A DNA stretch of 64,000 bases. Source: an uncultured Lachnospiraceae bacterium. Its GTDB lineage: Bacteria; Bacillota; Clostridia; Lachnospirales; Lachnospiraceae. Shown piece after piece: positions 7,730 to 16,761 of the stretch. Location of the stretch: assembly GCA_947175035.1 (NCBI GenBank), contig CAMWLG010000004.1:1-64000 (forward strand), in the 5' to 3' direction. The notes below the pieces were generated by a model. The model was not told where the DNA came from and did no database searches. It was given only the letters and a program-made list of their open reading frames with translations. The first letter of the stretch is position 1. Each line of letters opens with the position of its first letter. A program made the translations under genes and the position numbers.

Positions 7730-9265
7730 CTATATCCTCAATGCCTCCACAATCCTCCTACAGTTATTGTCATCTCCGTATTGAAGCAGCTTTCCCCTTA
7801 ACATCTTCCTCTTTTCCTTTGCAGAGTCTATATCTGCCCCAATCTCCCTGACAAAGGAGCAAAAGTCCTCAAAGGAAAACAACTCTTTACCAGGCAGCCA
7901 TTCTTTAATATCAGGAAATACAAACCCTCTGCTTTCCTCATATTCCTCTGCATCATCCAGCGTGAAGGCGATTGGCCGGTCCAGCACCAGATAGTCCACT
8001 GCAGCCGAGGAATAATCACTGATCATGGCGTCAGCATGTCCCAGCAGCTGATTGATCTGTATATCCAGATCCGCAAGCTGTTCATTGTCCAACACCACAA
8101 TATTTTCCATATCAACCCTGCCAATTTTTTCCCTGTCCTGGAACGGGTGCAGCTTTAAGACCAGCACCATGTCAAGGCTCTGTAAAAGTCCATCCAGCTG
8201 TGATAGTTCTTCATATGTACGGACTATGGGGAGCCCTGTCTGCCCCTTCAGATCATACTCGTTCAAATCCTCAAGCCCTGGTCTCGCCATACGGAATGTA
8301 GGCAGCCAGAAAATGTATTTCTGCGCTTTTGCGACTCCCAGTTTCTCCTGCCAATCTCCAGTGGGAGAGAAGAGCCAGTCCTGTTTTGCATATCCCGTCA
8401 CAAGCATCTGGTCGGCACGGAGTCCGTAGACATCCTGGTGGATCTTTGAATAGACCTCACTGACCACTGTCGTATATTCATATCTTTTCTCGCAGCGTAC
8501 GAAATTCACCCTCGTCTTGAAACCGCAGCCATGCCACAGTTGAACGCGCGTCTGGTCCGGGCGACAATTCCTCGCAAATCCGTATGCGTCTGTGAAAAAA
8601 AGGTACTTAGCAAGGCAGAGCACCCTAAAATACCGGTCTCGCTCTTCCCTGTTTTCTGAGACGGCCCAGTCAAAGGATAAAAACTCGACGTTTTTATAGT
8701 TCCTCCACTTATCAAACTCCTGTGGGTTCTTTACCAGCCAGACCAGCTTGTACCGCTGGTTATACCCCTGCGCAAGCATGTATTCAAACAAAGCCCGTGC
8801 GTTGTCCGCGAAATCCATCCCCTTCACATAGACTGAGGTTTGGGGACCACTGCGGAATACGATTATATCTTCCAGTGCATAATTCTGATAATGCTCCCGA
8901 TATTCAAGCTCGCATTCTGTATTTTGATTTGGAAAAAAATAAATAGTATCTACTTTTTCCGTGACACAGTTGTTCCGGCATAAAGCCTCATAATGCTCTC
9001 TATAATAGCCGTCGGTGATCAGAAGGATGTTCTCACTCCAGTCAATCCGTGAAAGAGCGGACGAGTCCATTACCGGCAGCTGTCTGCCACAGAATAACAA
9101 ATCCCCCTGGCTGCGCTTATTGTCATCTATAATCCCCCGAAGCTTATCCTGTAATGGGAATCGGGCACACAGTTCCCTGAGATAGGATTCGGATCGTCCA
9201 TAACAGACAATGCCCTTACCCGTAATCCTCTCTATATTTTCCTGCACTAAACGTTCCAGTTTCAT
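7730..9265 (-). CDS. TagF/TarL-like CDP-polyol phosphotransferase (inverted duplicate 1)
   Basis: This 511-residue protein has two parts. Residues 15-115 form a small Rossmann-like module (GKGIVCYGRSESYL, GIIDDNKR). Residues 150-511 are a CDP-glycerol/CDP-ribitol glycerophosphotransferase domain (PF04464, GT-B fold) with VQLWHGCGFKTR, IFWLPTFRMA, VLVLKLHPFQD and MISDYSSAAVDYL. The family moves glycerol- or ribitol-phosphate from CDP donors in teichoic acid synthesis. No membrane segment is visible, so it would act in the cytoplasm or at the inner face. It is the last gene of a minus-strand operon that also makes a CDP donor. It is close to 90% identical to the gene at 28659-30194 on the opposite strand. 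Whether it uses CDP-ribitol or CDP-glycerol cannot be told from sequence. Confidence 0.88.
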   Translation of the reverse strand: MKLERLVQENIERITGKGIVCYGRSESYLRELCARFPLQDKLRGIIDDNKRSQGDLLFCGRQLPVMDSSALSRIDWSENILLITDGYYREHYEALCRNNCVTEKVDTIYFFPNQNTECELEYREHYQNYALEDIIVFRSGPQTSVYVKGMDFADNARALFEYMLAQGYNQRYKLVWLVKNPQEFDKWRNYKNVEFLSFDWAVSENREERDRYFRVLCLAKYLFFTDAYGFARNCRPDQTRVQLWHGCGFKTRVNFVRCEKRYEYTTVVSEVYSKIHQDVYGLRADQMLVTGYAKQDWLFSPTGDWQEKLGVAKAQKYIFWLPTFRMARPGLEDLNEYDLKGQTGLPIVRTYEELSQLDGLLQSLDMVLVLKLHPFQDREKIGRVDMENIVVLDNEQLADLDIQINQLLGHADAMISDYSSAAVDYLVLDRPIAFTLDDAEEYEESRGFVFPDIKEWLPGKELFSFEDFCSFVREIGADIDSAKEKRKMLRGKLLQYGDDNNCRRIVEALRI

Positions 9266-9296
9266 ACAAGTCTCCTTTGTGACCTGGGATCTTGGT

Positions 9297-9998
9297 TTAC
9301 TTTATTTTTTGCCGCACAACAATATTTTGTCCATCTATACAATTACCACCTTCTCCTATGAGATTGCAAATGATTCTTGCCACATCCTCCGGCTGCATAA
9401 TCGTACTGGGATCTTCGTCAGGAGCAAGCTTTTTTCTTAGATTTGTTGCACACCGCCCTGGAGATATGCAATAAACCTTGATGCCGTATTCAGCTAATTC
9501 TTCTGTCAGCGTTTGGGAAATGGATATCATTGCAGCTTTTGAAGATGCGTAACTAACCCAACCGGGTCTTGGTGACATGCCTGCTGTAGACGCAATATTT
9601 AATATTTTTCCGCCTTTTTTCTTCATATACTTAGCGCATTCTCTCATTAAAATAAAAGGAGAAAAGCAATTTATCGTATATGTGGCTTGAATATTTTCAT
9701 ACGTAGTCGAAAATATTGATGCCGGTTCTGTATATCCCGCGATATTGAGCAGACAGTCAATGGTACCGTACTTTTCAGCTATCTCATCAACAATGTGAGG
9801 TAAGTTTTCTGGAGTACTTAAATCTGCATTTATAATGTACACATTAATATCCGATGCCATATTTTGGGCGGTTTCTTCTAAACCTTTTATGTTTCTTCCA
9901 ATCAGTGCATAATTGTCATACTCTCTCGTTTGACTAAGCATTATGGCGCTTGCGCGCCCTATCCCTGAAGAAGCTCCTGTGATAACACATGTTCTCAT
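9297..9998 (-). CDS. Short-chain dehydrogenase, probable ribulose-5-phosphate reductase
   Basis: This 233-residue classical SDR starts with the NAD(P) motif VITGASSGIGRASA, has NIAG at the end of strand 4, catalytic serine in NIASTAGMS and YASSKAA (YxxxK), all intact. It starts one base after the stop of the IspD-like gene, with AAGGAG at seven bases. In Haemophilus, Acs1/Bcs1 fuses an IspD-like CDP-ribitol synthase to an SDR that reduces ribulose 5-phosphate to ribitol 5-phosphate. Here the same two domains are adjacent separate genes, so ribitol-5-phosphate formation is the best guess. The SDR family is broad, so this remains an inference from the neighbour. Confidence 0.8.
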   Translation of the reverse strand: MRTCVITGASSGIGRASAIMLSQTREYDNYALIGRNIKGLEETAQNMASDINVYIINADLSTPENLPHIVDEIAEKYGTIDCLLNIAGYTEPASIFSTTYENIQATYTINCFSPFILMRECAKYMKKKGGKILNIASTAGMSPRPGWVSYASSKAAMISISQTLTEELAEYGIKVYCISPGRCATNLRKKLAPDEDPSTIMQPEDVARIICNLIGEGGNCIDGQNIVVRQKIK

Positions 9999-10679
9999 TT
10001 ATCTTCTCCTTGCGATGTACTCCTTATATATGATTTCCCCGATCAGCATGTCCAAAGCTTCGGTAAGCTTTATATTGTAGTTGCTGCCTTCAACGATTTC
10101 AATATTACTTTTCTCATAATAAAACAATAAGCTTGCATCCTCTGTAAATTTGCATCCTTCTCTAAAAGCTTTTTCATGGGCTTGTAATAATTCAGATTTG
10201 GAGAATTTCTGAGGCAGCTGCACATTGATCAGTTTTGAACGATCTAATATTCCGTCAAGCTTTTTGTCGCCTTCCACTACAGTGTACGGAATAGAGTATC
10301 CGAGCAAAGCGTTTTCCGAGTTTGCAGCAATAAGTCTCTTGAAATCATTTATAGTCGCAAAGGGTCTTGCCGCCTCATGAATGATAACCATTGAGTTTTT
10401 CGCCTTTTTCAACCCATTGTACACGGATTCCTGTCTTGTCTGTCCGGCCAAGGCAAAAACAACTTCCTTTGCAATATTGTATTGGGTGAGCAGTTGTGTA
10501 ATAGTTGCGGTATATTCACGCTCGCAGACCACAACGATTTCTGATATCTCATCTAATTCATCCAGCCGCTCAAGAGAATGAATTATTACCGGTTTGCCAG
10601 CCAGTAACAAATATTGCTTGGGAACAGATTTCTGCATTCTGGTTCCTTTGCCCCCTGCCAACAGAATCGCTGAGTACAT
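9999..10679 (-). CDS. IspD/TarI-family cytidylyltransferase, probable CDP-ribitol synthase
   Basis: This 226-residue protein has the nucleotidyltransferase signature AILLAGGKGTRMQKSVPKQY at the N terminus, VVCERE, GQTRQESVYNGL and IIHEAARPF, all as in IspD, TarI and Bcs1. These enzymes couple CTP to a sugar-alcohol phosphate. Next to an SDR and TagF-like transferases, and away from other isoprenoid genes, CDP-ribitol synthesis is far more likely than MEP-pathway IspD. A GTG at 10688 would extend the protein by three residues; the ATG at 10679 has GGAGG eight bases upstream and is preferred. A second enzyme of this family is at 32709-33431. Confidence 0.85.
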   Translation of the reverse strand: MYSAILLAGGKGTRMQKSVPKQYLLLAGKPVIIHSLERLDELDEISEIVVVCEREYTATITQLLTQYNIAKEVVFALAGQTRQESVYNGLKKAKNSMVIIHEAARPFATINDFKRLIAANSENALLGYSIPYTVVEGDKKLDGILDRSKLINVQLPQKFSKSELLQAHEKAFREGCKFTEDASLLFYYEKSNIEIVEGSNYNIKLTEALDMLIGEIIYKEYIARRR

Positions 10680-10696
10680 CTCTGCCACCTCCAGTT

Positions 10697-12235
10697 CTAA
10701 ATGTTAAGCATATCCAAAACCCTTTGGCTGTTATTTCCATCGTGATATTTTAATAACTTATTCCTTAAGTTCTGACGCTTGTGCTTGTCAAAGTCCAACC
10801 CGTCAGCGATCATACCGGCAAAAGAAATATAATCAGTCATATTCCAGATCTCTTTGCCTGGCAGCCAATCACAGATATTATCAAACATAAAACCTCTGCT
10901 CTCTTTGTATTCATCAATATCGTCTAATGTAAAAGCAATAGGTCTGTCCAACAGCAAATAATCCGTGGTGACAGAAGAGTAGTCAGAGATAAGCGCATCA
11001 GCATAAGCCAGTAAACGGTTTATCATAATATCGTGTTTGCAAAGCTCCGCATTATCCAGTAAAAAAATATTGCTGGGATTTCCACAATCAATATCTTCCT
11101 TATTTTGAAATGGATGCAGTTTTATTACAAGTTGGATATTTCGAGCTTTTAAATAACTATTCAGCTCATCCATTTTTTCATAAGTATCCACAACCGGAAG
11201 CCCGGTCTCAGAAAAGTTTGAATATTCGTTCAGAAAGGATAATCCTTCATTAGATACCATTCTGTAAGTAGGCAGCCAAAATATGTATTTTGAAGCCGGA
11301 GGAATATTTAACAGTTCCAAATAATCAATTTCTGATTTTTCTAATAACCAATCAGCTTTTGGATAACCCGTAACAAGTATTTGGTCTTTTCTCAAACTAT
11401 TTATTTTTTGAAATAAGTTTCCGTATATATCACTTACTACAGTGTAATATTCATACCGTTTTTCATGATAATTACGTCCCTTTGAATACTTATAGCCGCA
11501 TCCGTGCCATAGCTGTATTCGGAGCTGATCTGTTCTTGCTTCTCTGCAAAACCCATACGCATCCGTAAAAAATATATATTTAGCAAGACATAATGCCCGA
11601 TAATATGCGTCCCTTTGTTCTACATTATCCGTTTCCGCCCAATCGAATGACATAAAAGTAACATTTTTTATGCCTTCATAATCCGTATGCTTTTGTGGGT
11701 CTTTTACAAACCATACAAGCTCATATTTTTCGTTATATTTGTTTTTTACCATGTGTTCAAACAAAGCTCTTGCATTGTCATAAAAATCCGTTCCCTCTAT
11801 GTAGGCATCCTTAGATGGTCCGCTTCTGAAAACAATGATGTTATCCAACGGTTGATTCTTGTATTTATCTTTATAGTACAAATAAAATTCCGTATTTTTA
11901 TTAGGAAAAAAATAAATTACACGATCAGATGTATTTATCGATTTGAACTGCCCAACCCGTTCATAGATTTCTCTGTAGTAACCATCCGTAATAATAAATT
12001 CATACTCATCTGTACAAATGGTATCAAGATATGAATACTCATAAATCGGTATTGTTTTATCCCGTATTATCAGGTTATTTACTTTGAAAGATTTTTTGAT
12101 AATCATTTCAACGTTTTCCAATACCCCATATTTTTGCTCCAATTCCTCAGTATATCTTTTGCCCGCTTGGAAGAGGCATAATTTTTTCCCTAAAATCTTC
12201 GATATATTCTCAGGTGATAATTGCTCGAGTTTCAT
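10697..12235 (-). CDS. TagF/TarL-like CDP-polyol phosphotransferase
   Basis: This 512-residue protein has the same two-part build as the genes at 7730 and 28659: an N-terminal Rossmann-like module (KLCLFQAGKRYTEELEQKYG) and a PF04464 GT-B domain with IQLWHGCGYKYSKG, IFWLPTYRMV, LVIKLHPFQNKED and LISDYSSVTTDYLLLDRPIA. It is much more diverged (roughly half identical) and AT-richer than that near-identical pair. Start and preceding stop overlap as ATGA, with AAGGAG upstream, so it is translationally coupled to the beta-propeller gene. With two such transferases in one operon, one may prime and the other extend, or each may decorate a different site; this is inference. Confidence 0.87.
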   Translation of the reverse strand: MKLEQLSPENISKILGKKLCLFQAGKRYTEELEQKYGVLENVEMIIKKSFKVNNLIIRDKTIPIYEYSYLDTICTDEYEFIITDGYYREIYERVGQFKSINTSDRVIYFFPNKNTEFYLYYKDKYKNQPLDNIIVFRSGPSKDAYIEGTDFYDNARALFEHMVKNKYNEKYELVWFVKDPQKHTDYEGIKNVTFMSFDWAETDNVEQRDAYYRALCLAKYIFFTDAYGFCREARTDQLRIQLWHGCGYKYSKGRNYHEKRYEYYTVVSDIYGNLFQKINSLRKDQILVTGYPKADWLLEKSEIDYLELLNIPPASKYIFWLPTYRMVSNEGLSFLNEYSNFSETGLPVVDTYEKMDELNSYLKARNIQLVIKLHPFQNKEDIDCGNPSNIFLLDNAELCKHDIMINRLLAYADALISDYSSVTTDYLLLDRPIAFTLDDIDEYKESRGFMFDNICDWLPGKEIWNMTDYISFAGMIADGLDFDKHKRQNLRNKLLKYHDGNNSQRVLDMLNI

Positions 12236-13350
12236 TTGTTTTGTCTCCTTTGCTCTCGCATAGCTATATGTTCTAGAAAATCTTTTAATTGAAATAAACT
12301 ATTTTCTTTCATTGCATTTGACTGCTGTATTTGGTCGCTGAAGAACATTTCTTTTCCCTGTGTCAGCAAAAATTCAAATGGTCTGATTTTCATAGAAGTG
12401 TAATCCAGATAAAAGTAGCTTTTCCGTGCATTAGACCTCAGTCTTAAATAAGCTTTATGCGTATCCTCAAACATAAAACCAAGTGTTTCATCATCCTTTA
12501 CATTTAAAGTTTCCCATTGTGACAGCACTCCCGATTCGGTATCCACAATTATTCCCATGTTTGCTCTGACGGGTATTAAATATAGATTTTTGCCCCTGCA
12601 AAAAATTTTTGAAAAAGCAAAGTCTCTACCGCAGAACCCCTTTGGAAAAGCATCATACTCCTGAACTTCGTGAGATAGTAGATTCCATCTGATGACCGGC
12701 CCCGGATTTTTCGGTGCCAGCCAAAGGTGATCACCTACAATACACCCACTCCAGCATCCATGATTATTATCTCCAATATGCCAAAATTTCCCATCTCCAT
12801 TATCCATATTAAATTCAAGTACCTTGTTGTCGCAGGTATCCGGAATATATAGCATATTGCCATATTTTGCCGGACTTCTTCTGAAAATAAAGGATTGTCC
12901 TTGTGCCCAGCTGTCAAAATATTTAATATCATATTCGCCATTGACTTGTGATATTTTTAATATTCCCGGATATGTACAGCCTATCATATATACACTGTTT
13001 TTATAGACGATGGCCTCATTAAATTTTGCTCCATTTTTATAATATGTATTGTCAGACAATACAGGGGAGGCTATGGAAAGCTTTTCGACCTCGTAGGATG
13101 ATGTATCTATCACCGCAATCTCATTGGCGGATGAAGGGACTAAATAAATTTTATCGGAACAGACAACCGCTTTTGTATAGAGCCTGTTTTGACTCATTTT
13201 TTCATTTGGAATAAATCCCAGATATTCACAGTTTCCGGTATTTAAATCCGCTCTGAATATTGCGTTGTATTCTGTACTAATACCTATCCCAATGTTCGAA
13301 TTTACTTCTGCAAACGTCTCAAAGTCAAGTTGAATATATTCCACAATCAT
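12232..13350 (-). CDS. Beta-propeller-like protein of unknown function
   Basis: This 372-residue protein has repeating short units of the type YTKAVVCSDKIYLVPSSANE, MLYIPDTCDNKVLEFNMDNG and LWLAPKNPGPVIRWNLLSHE, with recurring Gly-Asp and aromatic-Leu-Pro patterns. These fit blades of a Kelch- or WD-like propeller. No signal peptide or membrane segment is visible, so it is probably cytoplasmic. A paralogue lies at 26043-27176 in the mirror-image part of the island. It is the first gene of the minus-strand operon. The ATG at 13350 has AGGAG upstream; an in-frame extension to 13422 would run across the 25-bp recombination-like site and is rejected. It may be a scaffold or sugar-binding partner of the transferases. 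Function is not known. Confidence 0.7.
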   Translation of the reverse strand: MIVEYIQLDFETFAEVNSNIGIGISTEYNAIFRADLNTGNCEYLGFIPNEKMSQNRLYTKAVVCSDKIYLVPSSANEIAVIDTSSYEVEKLSIASPVLSDNTYYKNGAKFNEAIVYKNSVYMIGCTYPGILKISQVNGEYDIKYFDSWAQGQSFIFRRSPAKYGNMLYIPDTCDNKVLEFNMDNGDGKFWHIGDNNHGCWSGCIVGDHLWLAPKNPGPVIRWNLLSHEVQEYDAFPKGFCGRDFAFSKIFCRGKNLYLIPVRANMGIIVDTESGVLSQWETLNVKDDETLGFMFEDTHKAYLRLRSNARKSYFYLDYTSMKIRPFEFLLTQGKEMFFSDQIQQSNAMKENSLFQLKDFLEHIAMREQRRQNK

Positions 13351-13391
13351 GAGTCTCCTGTTGTAACCCAATATTTCAGTAGCAACGAGTT

Positions 13392-13416
13392 TTCGCAGAA
13401 TGAACCCATCTGCGAA
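13392..13416. repeat. Left copy of a 25-bp dyad site (candidate inversion site)
   Basis: Arms TTCGCAGA and TCTGCGAA are perfect 8-bp inverted repeats around the 9-bp asymmetric spacer ATGAACCCA. This is the usual form of a tyrosine-recombinase crossover site. An exact copy (26 bp including one flanking base) lies in opposite orientation at 16832-16856. The left copy is in the 5' leader of the beta-propeller operon. Confidence 0.85.
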
Positions 13417-13465
13417 AAGCAATCTACAGATTTGCTCTGTACCATTATTAAATATATCGGTTTAT

Positions 13466-13494
13466 ATTTTACACTATTTAAGTCGGACTTGCAA
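13466..13494 (-). promoter_or_regulatory. SigA promoter facing left, for the 13350-to-7730 operon
   Basis: On the minus strand TTGCAA (13494-13489), 17 bases, TAAAAT (13471-13466). It lies inside the segment bounded by the two 25-bp sites and reads out across the left site into the beta-propeller gene. Inverting the segment would point it at the GT2 operon on the right. Confidence 0.75.
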
Positions 13495-13551
13495 TAATTT
13501 AAATATTTCCGTTTTTTCCCACAACTTTCACCAGTTCAAAGTAGTAATGAA

Positions 13552-13580
13552 TTCACGATTAGTTACGTTTTGTGTAAAAT
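13552..13580 (+). promoter_or_regulatory. Candidate promoter of the recombinase gene
   Basis: TTCACG, 17 bases, TAAAAT, about 95 bases ahead of the recombinase ATG. The -10 is good and the -35 matches four of six positions. Confidence 0.45.
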
Positions 13581-13672
13581 GAAAAACACAAATTGAAGAA
13601 AACCGTTATTTTTCAGTCAGTTTTGGGGTCAAAATCTCAGGGGTATGTATCATCAAATGAAAGGAGCAAAAT

Positions 13673-14818
13673 ATGGCAAGACATGGAGAGAATATCAGGA
13701 AGAGAACCGATGGACGGTGGGAAGGGCGCTATAAGACGTTTGATGAGAACAGAGGAAGCTATATCTATCGTTCGGTATATGGCAGCGCATATGAGGAGGC
13801 AAAGGAAAAGCTATCCAAAGCCAAGCTAAGTCTTGTAACCACGGCTGCCGGGGAACGCCAGACGCGGACCGAGACAGGGAATAGCACTACAGTTTTGTTC
13901 TCACAGGCTGCTCAGGAGTGGCTTGCAGAGATCGCAGACAAGCGGAAGTATTCGACCTATGTGAAATATGAAACAGTATACAGAATCCATCTTGCCGGAA
14001 TTATCGGTTTCTGCCAACTTTCCAATACTGCCGCCTCAGAGATACAGGCAAAGATTTTTGACCACTTATCGGAAGCGGCGCTTTCAGAAAGCCTGCAAAA
14101 GAGTATCTGCGGCATTGCAAATCAGATATTGGTCTTTGCAAACAGGAGATATTCGGTCGGTGTCCCCACATTGGAAAAGCCTGGAATAAAGCAAAAGTAC
14201 AAGCCTATCAGGACATTGTCCAAGGCAGAGCAGGCCAGACTGCTCTCCAGTATCTATGGCGAACCGAATCCGTTCAAAATTGCGCTGCTGCTATGCCTGT
14301 ACACAGGTTTGCGGCTCGGAGAGTTATGTGCGCTTAAATGGACAGACTTTGATCTCAAAAATATGTCCCTGACAGTGAGCAGGACGGTACAACGGATTGC
14401 CGCACAGGACGGTATGAGCAAAACCATTCTGCTGGAGACTGCCCCTAAAAGTGAAGGTTCCAAAAGAACGATCCCTCTGATGGTCGAAATCATGGAACTG
14501 CTTTCCCGGCTGGATCAAGGCCTCCCTTATGTATTTGGCGGGAATAAGCCACTGGAACCGAGAACCATGCAGTACAGATTCAAGAAACTGTTGAAAGCGG
14601 TGGATGTTGGTGACAGAAATTTTCATATTCTTCGCCATACCTTTGCCACAAACTGCATTGAAAACGGTATGGATGTGAAAGCCCTGAGTGAAATCCTAGG
14701 ACATTCCGATGTGAAGATCACCTTGAATCGTTATGTACACCCGACAATGGAATCTAAGAGAAAGCAGCTCGGACTGCTCCCCGACTTTTATGGTCAGATT
14801 CTGGGTCACGTTTCCTGA
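13673..14818 (+). CDS. Tyrosine recombinase (phage/Tn916-type integrase family)
   Basis: This 381-residue site-specific recombinase has an N-terminal arm-binding-like region (NIRKRTDGRWEGRYKTFDEN), a SAM-like core-binding domain at about residues 75-165, and a catalytic domain with all expected residues. These are Arg in YTGLRLGELCALKW, Lys in the beta-hairpin around KSEGSKRTIPL, His and Arg in HILRHTFATNC, His in LGHSDVKITLNRY and Tyr in the same stretch. GAAAGGAG precedes the ATG. It lies between two inverted 25-bp sites, so it is the obvious candidate to invert the segment carrying its own gene. It could instead be a leftover integrase of a mobile element; no excisionase or other transfer genes are visible. 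Confidence 0.93.
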   Translation: MARHGENIRKRTDGRWEGRYKTFDENRGSYIYRSVYGSAYEEAKEKLSKAKLSLVTTAAGERQTRTETGNSTTVLFSQAAQEWLAEIADKRKYSTYVKYETVYRIHLAGIIGFCQLSNTAASEIQAKIFDHLSEAALSESLQKSICGIANQILVFANRRYSVGVPTLEKPGIKQKYKPIRTLSKAEQARLLSSIYGEPNPFKIALLLCLYTGLRLGELCALKWTDFDLKNMSLTVSRTVQRIAAQDGMSKTILLETAPKSEGSKRTIPLMVEIMELLSRLDQGLPYVFGGNKPLEPRTMQYRFKKLLKAVDVGDRNFHILRHTFATNCIENGMDVKALSEILGHSDVKITLNRYVHPTMESKRKQLGLLPDFYGQILGHVS

Positions 14819-14828
14819 TAAGCAGGAT
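14780..14828 (+). repeat. 49-bp direct repeat, copy 1 (3' end of recombinase gene)
   Basis: This copy covers the last codons of the recombinase (DFYGQILGHVS and stop) plus 10 bases beyond. It matches 16762-16810 at 47 of 49 positions. The two copies flank the ATPase/nuclease gene. Confidence 0.85.
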
Positions 14829-14832
14829 ATCT

Positions 14833-14867
14833 GCAGGCGGCTGCACACGGTTCTGCCGCCTGCTCCT
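14833..14867. terminator. Terminator between convergent recombinase and ATPase genes
   Basis: Stem GCAGGCGGC (14833-14841) pairs with GCCGCCTGC (14855-14863), followed by TCCTTTT. It ends next to the stop codon of the minus-strand gene at 14869. Confidence 0.75.
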
Positions 14868-14868
14868 T

Positions 14869-16554
14869 TTATGCCTGTGCCGTCGTACCAATCAGCACTT
14901 TTTTACCACAAAACGCAAATCCATACTTACGGATTCGCTCTTGTGGGATCCCCTTGGCAATCAGGGATGCCTGGTAATCCTTCTCCTCAATCTGGCGCAA
15001 CGCCGCAGAAACTGTGTCAGCCAAATCCGCCTCTTCTTCATCTTGCACCTTGAACTCTATAATAATAGCATCACATATCTTCCGAGGCTCCAGCATGATG
15101 TCATAACGGCCAAAACCACTCTCACGGTTGGAAGTGACTATATATTTATCAGTCAGCTCCACCATCAGCCCCAGAACAAATCCATGGTAGAAGCGCTCCG
15201 GTTCGCTCCAAGCACTTTTGCCCGTATCAAAATAACTGAACATCTCCGTCGTCACCCTGTTCATATAGGTGTTCATGGCTTTTACATCCCCCAGCAGCAG
15301 AGCCTTGATGAAGTCATTGTAATCATCATTTCCAGAGAACCAGTCCATAATCATGCTCTCGAACATAACATGGACTTCCCTGTTGGTCAACATCAGTTTA
15401 TAATATGTCCGTCCCAAGCTTTCCACAAAGGTGGTATCTACCACTTTCAGATATCCGCTGGCGAGCAGGAGACTCCAGATAGCGTTCTTCTTTATGGACA
15501 GCTGGCTGTATATGATCTGCTCATCAATCTCCATGTCCAGCACTCCGCCACATAATAATATTTCAAAGGTTTTCTTGACATTAGCGTTCCCTTCCTTGAT
15601 CAGATTCCCTACTAACCGGTTGGAGCTGGTGTTAGCCCAATAGGTTCCTGCTTTTTTCTTATCCAAAAAGTTAATGATGGACCATGGATTATAAATATCC
15701 CTTCTACTGCCAAAGGTAAATCCATTGTACCAATCCTTAACTTTCTGTTTCTCTCCTGTCAGGCCAAATGCTTCCAAGGCAGTGAACACTTCGCTTTCTG
15801 TGAAGCCAAAGCAATCCGCATATTTTTCCGAGGTGGTCGTCACCACCTCCAGGTTGTTCAGATCCGAGAAAATAGACTCCTTACTGACTCGGGTAATCCC
15901 TGTCATAATAGCACGTTCCAGATAGGGGTTTGTCTTAAAGGTGGCATTAAAAAGACTCCTGGTAAACGCTGTCAGTTCCTCCCAGTATTCATCCAAATAT
16001 GCTTCCTGCATGGGCGTGTCGTACTCATCCAGAAGAATGATTGCTTTTTTGCCATAGTAGCGCATCAGATAATTTGAAAGCGTTCTCAGAGAATCTGCCG
16101 CAATATATTCCTCCATATCAATCGAAACCTTCTGGTAAAATTCCTTTTCCTTTTCGTTTAATATCCCACTGTCTATCAGGAAATCATACTGATTGTACAA
16201 TTCCGTGATGGTCTGACATATCCTCTTCTGGGCATTCCGCCACGAGGTCTCCTTGATGTTGGCAAAGCTCAGCGAAATCACAGGGTACGTTCCCTGTATC
16301 TGACGGTATTTTTCCTCCTGCCAAACAGAAAGTCCCTCGAACAAATCACCGCGCCCCGCGTATTGTACGGAGAAAAACTTCTCCAACATACTCATGTTCA
16401 GAGTCTTGCCGAACCGTCTGGGACGGGTGATCAGGGTCACGCTGTCTCCGCTTTCCCACCACTCCCGTATAAAATGTGACTTGTCAATATAAAAATAATT
16501 CTCCCGCCGAACCGTTTCAAAATCCTGATTTCCAATTCCTACTGTTCTCGCCAT
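14869..16554 (-). CDS. AAA-ATPase_like / PD-(D/E)XK nuclease-domain protein
   Basis: This 561-residue protein is of the AAA-ATPase_like (PF09820) plus PDDEXK_9 (PF08011) type. The N terminus has YIDKSHFIREWW, the P-loop-like TRPRRFGKTLNMSML and the Walker B-like AIILLDEYDTPMQEAY. The C terminus has a degenerate nuclease core, RYDIMLEPRK then AIIIEFKVQDEEEAD (Asp and Glu-x-Lys). Such genes occur in many copies in Lachnospiraceae and Bacteroidota; their function is not established. AGGAG lies upstream of the ATG. It sits between the recombinase and the right-hand 25-bp site, flanked by 49-bp direct repeats, so it looks like later cargo. A second family member is at 30308-31888. Confidence 0.87.
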   Translation of the reverse strand: MARTVGIGNQDFETVRRENYFYIDKSHFIREWWESGDSVTLITRPRRFGKTLNMSMLEKFFSVQYAGRGDLFEGLSVWQEEKYRQIQGTYPVISLSFANIKETSWRNAQKRICQTITELYNQYDFLIDSGILNEKEKEFYQKVSIDMEEYIAADSLRTLSNYLMRYYGKKAIILLDEYDTPMQEAYLDEYWEELTAFTRSLFNATFKTNPYLERAIMTGITRVSKESIFSDLNNLEVVTTTSEKYADCFGFTESEVFTALEAFGLTGEKQKVKDWYNGFTFGSRRDIYNPWSIINFLDKKKAGTYWANTSSNRLVGNLIKEGNANVKKTFEILLCGGVLDMEIDEQIIYSQLSIKKNAIWSLLLASGYLKVVDTTFVESLGRTYYKLMLTNREVHVMFESMIMDWFSGNDDYNDFIKALLLGDVKAMNTYMNRVTTEMFSYFDTGKSAWSEPERFYHGFVLGLMVELTDKYIVTSNRESGFGRYDIMLEPRKICDAIIIEFKVQDEEEADLADTVSAALRQIEEKDYQASLIAKGIPQERIRKYGFAFCGKKVLIGTTAQA

Positions 16555-16585
16555 GATCAGACTCTCCTAATAATTTCAAACCTTT

Positions 16586-16666
16586 TCAATCACACAGCCA
16601 TCTTATTTCGCTTTCCGTAAAACCGGTAAACTCATCAAATCCGTCCGGATCCAAGTATGTTCCCAT
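16586..16666 (-). pseudogene. Remnant of a second ATPase/nuclease gene (start joined to an internal piece)
   Basis: A 26-codon frame reads MGTYLDPDGFDEFTGF then TESEIRWLCD. It joins the N terminus of the 30308 gene (MGIYLNPG) to that gene's internal segment FVEFTGFTERDVQLLCE. About 230 codons between are missing and a stop follows. The promoter and leader upstream (16664-16755) match those of the 30308 gene closely. Confidence 0.7.
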
Positions 16667-16697
16667 TAAAATTACCCTCCATAAATACCTTATGCTT

Positions 16698-16725
16698 ATT
16701 ATATCAGTTTACTTGGTAAATACAA
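16698..16725 (-). promoter_or_regulatory. SigA promoter for the ATPase/nuclease gene and the remnant
   Basis: On the minus strand TTGTAT, 16 bases, TATAAT. It is nearly identical to the promoter at 30249-30276 and is followed by the same GGAGGGTAATTT leader. Confidence 0.7.
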
Positions 16726-16761
16726 ATCTTTTTTGTTAATCCGAAAGAAACTGAAACATTT

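Noticed and set aside
14869-16554. ATPase/nuclease gene as an anti-phage defence system or transposase
   Set aside because: Domains fit the AAA-ATPase_like/PDDEXK family, but no defence partner genes or transposase motifs are seen. No function claimed.
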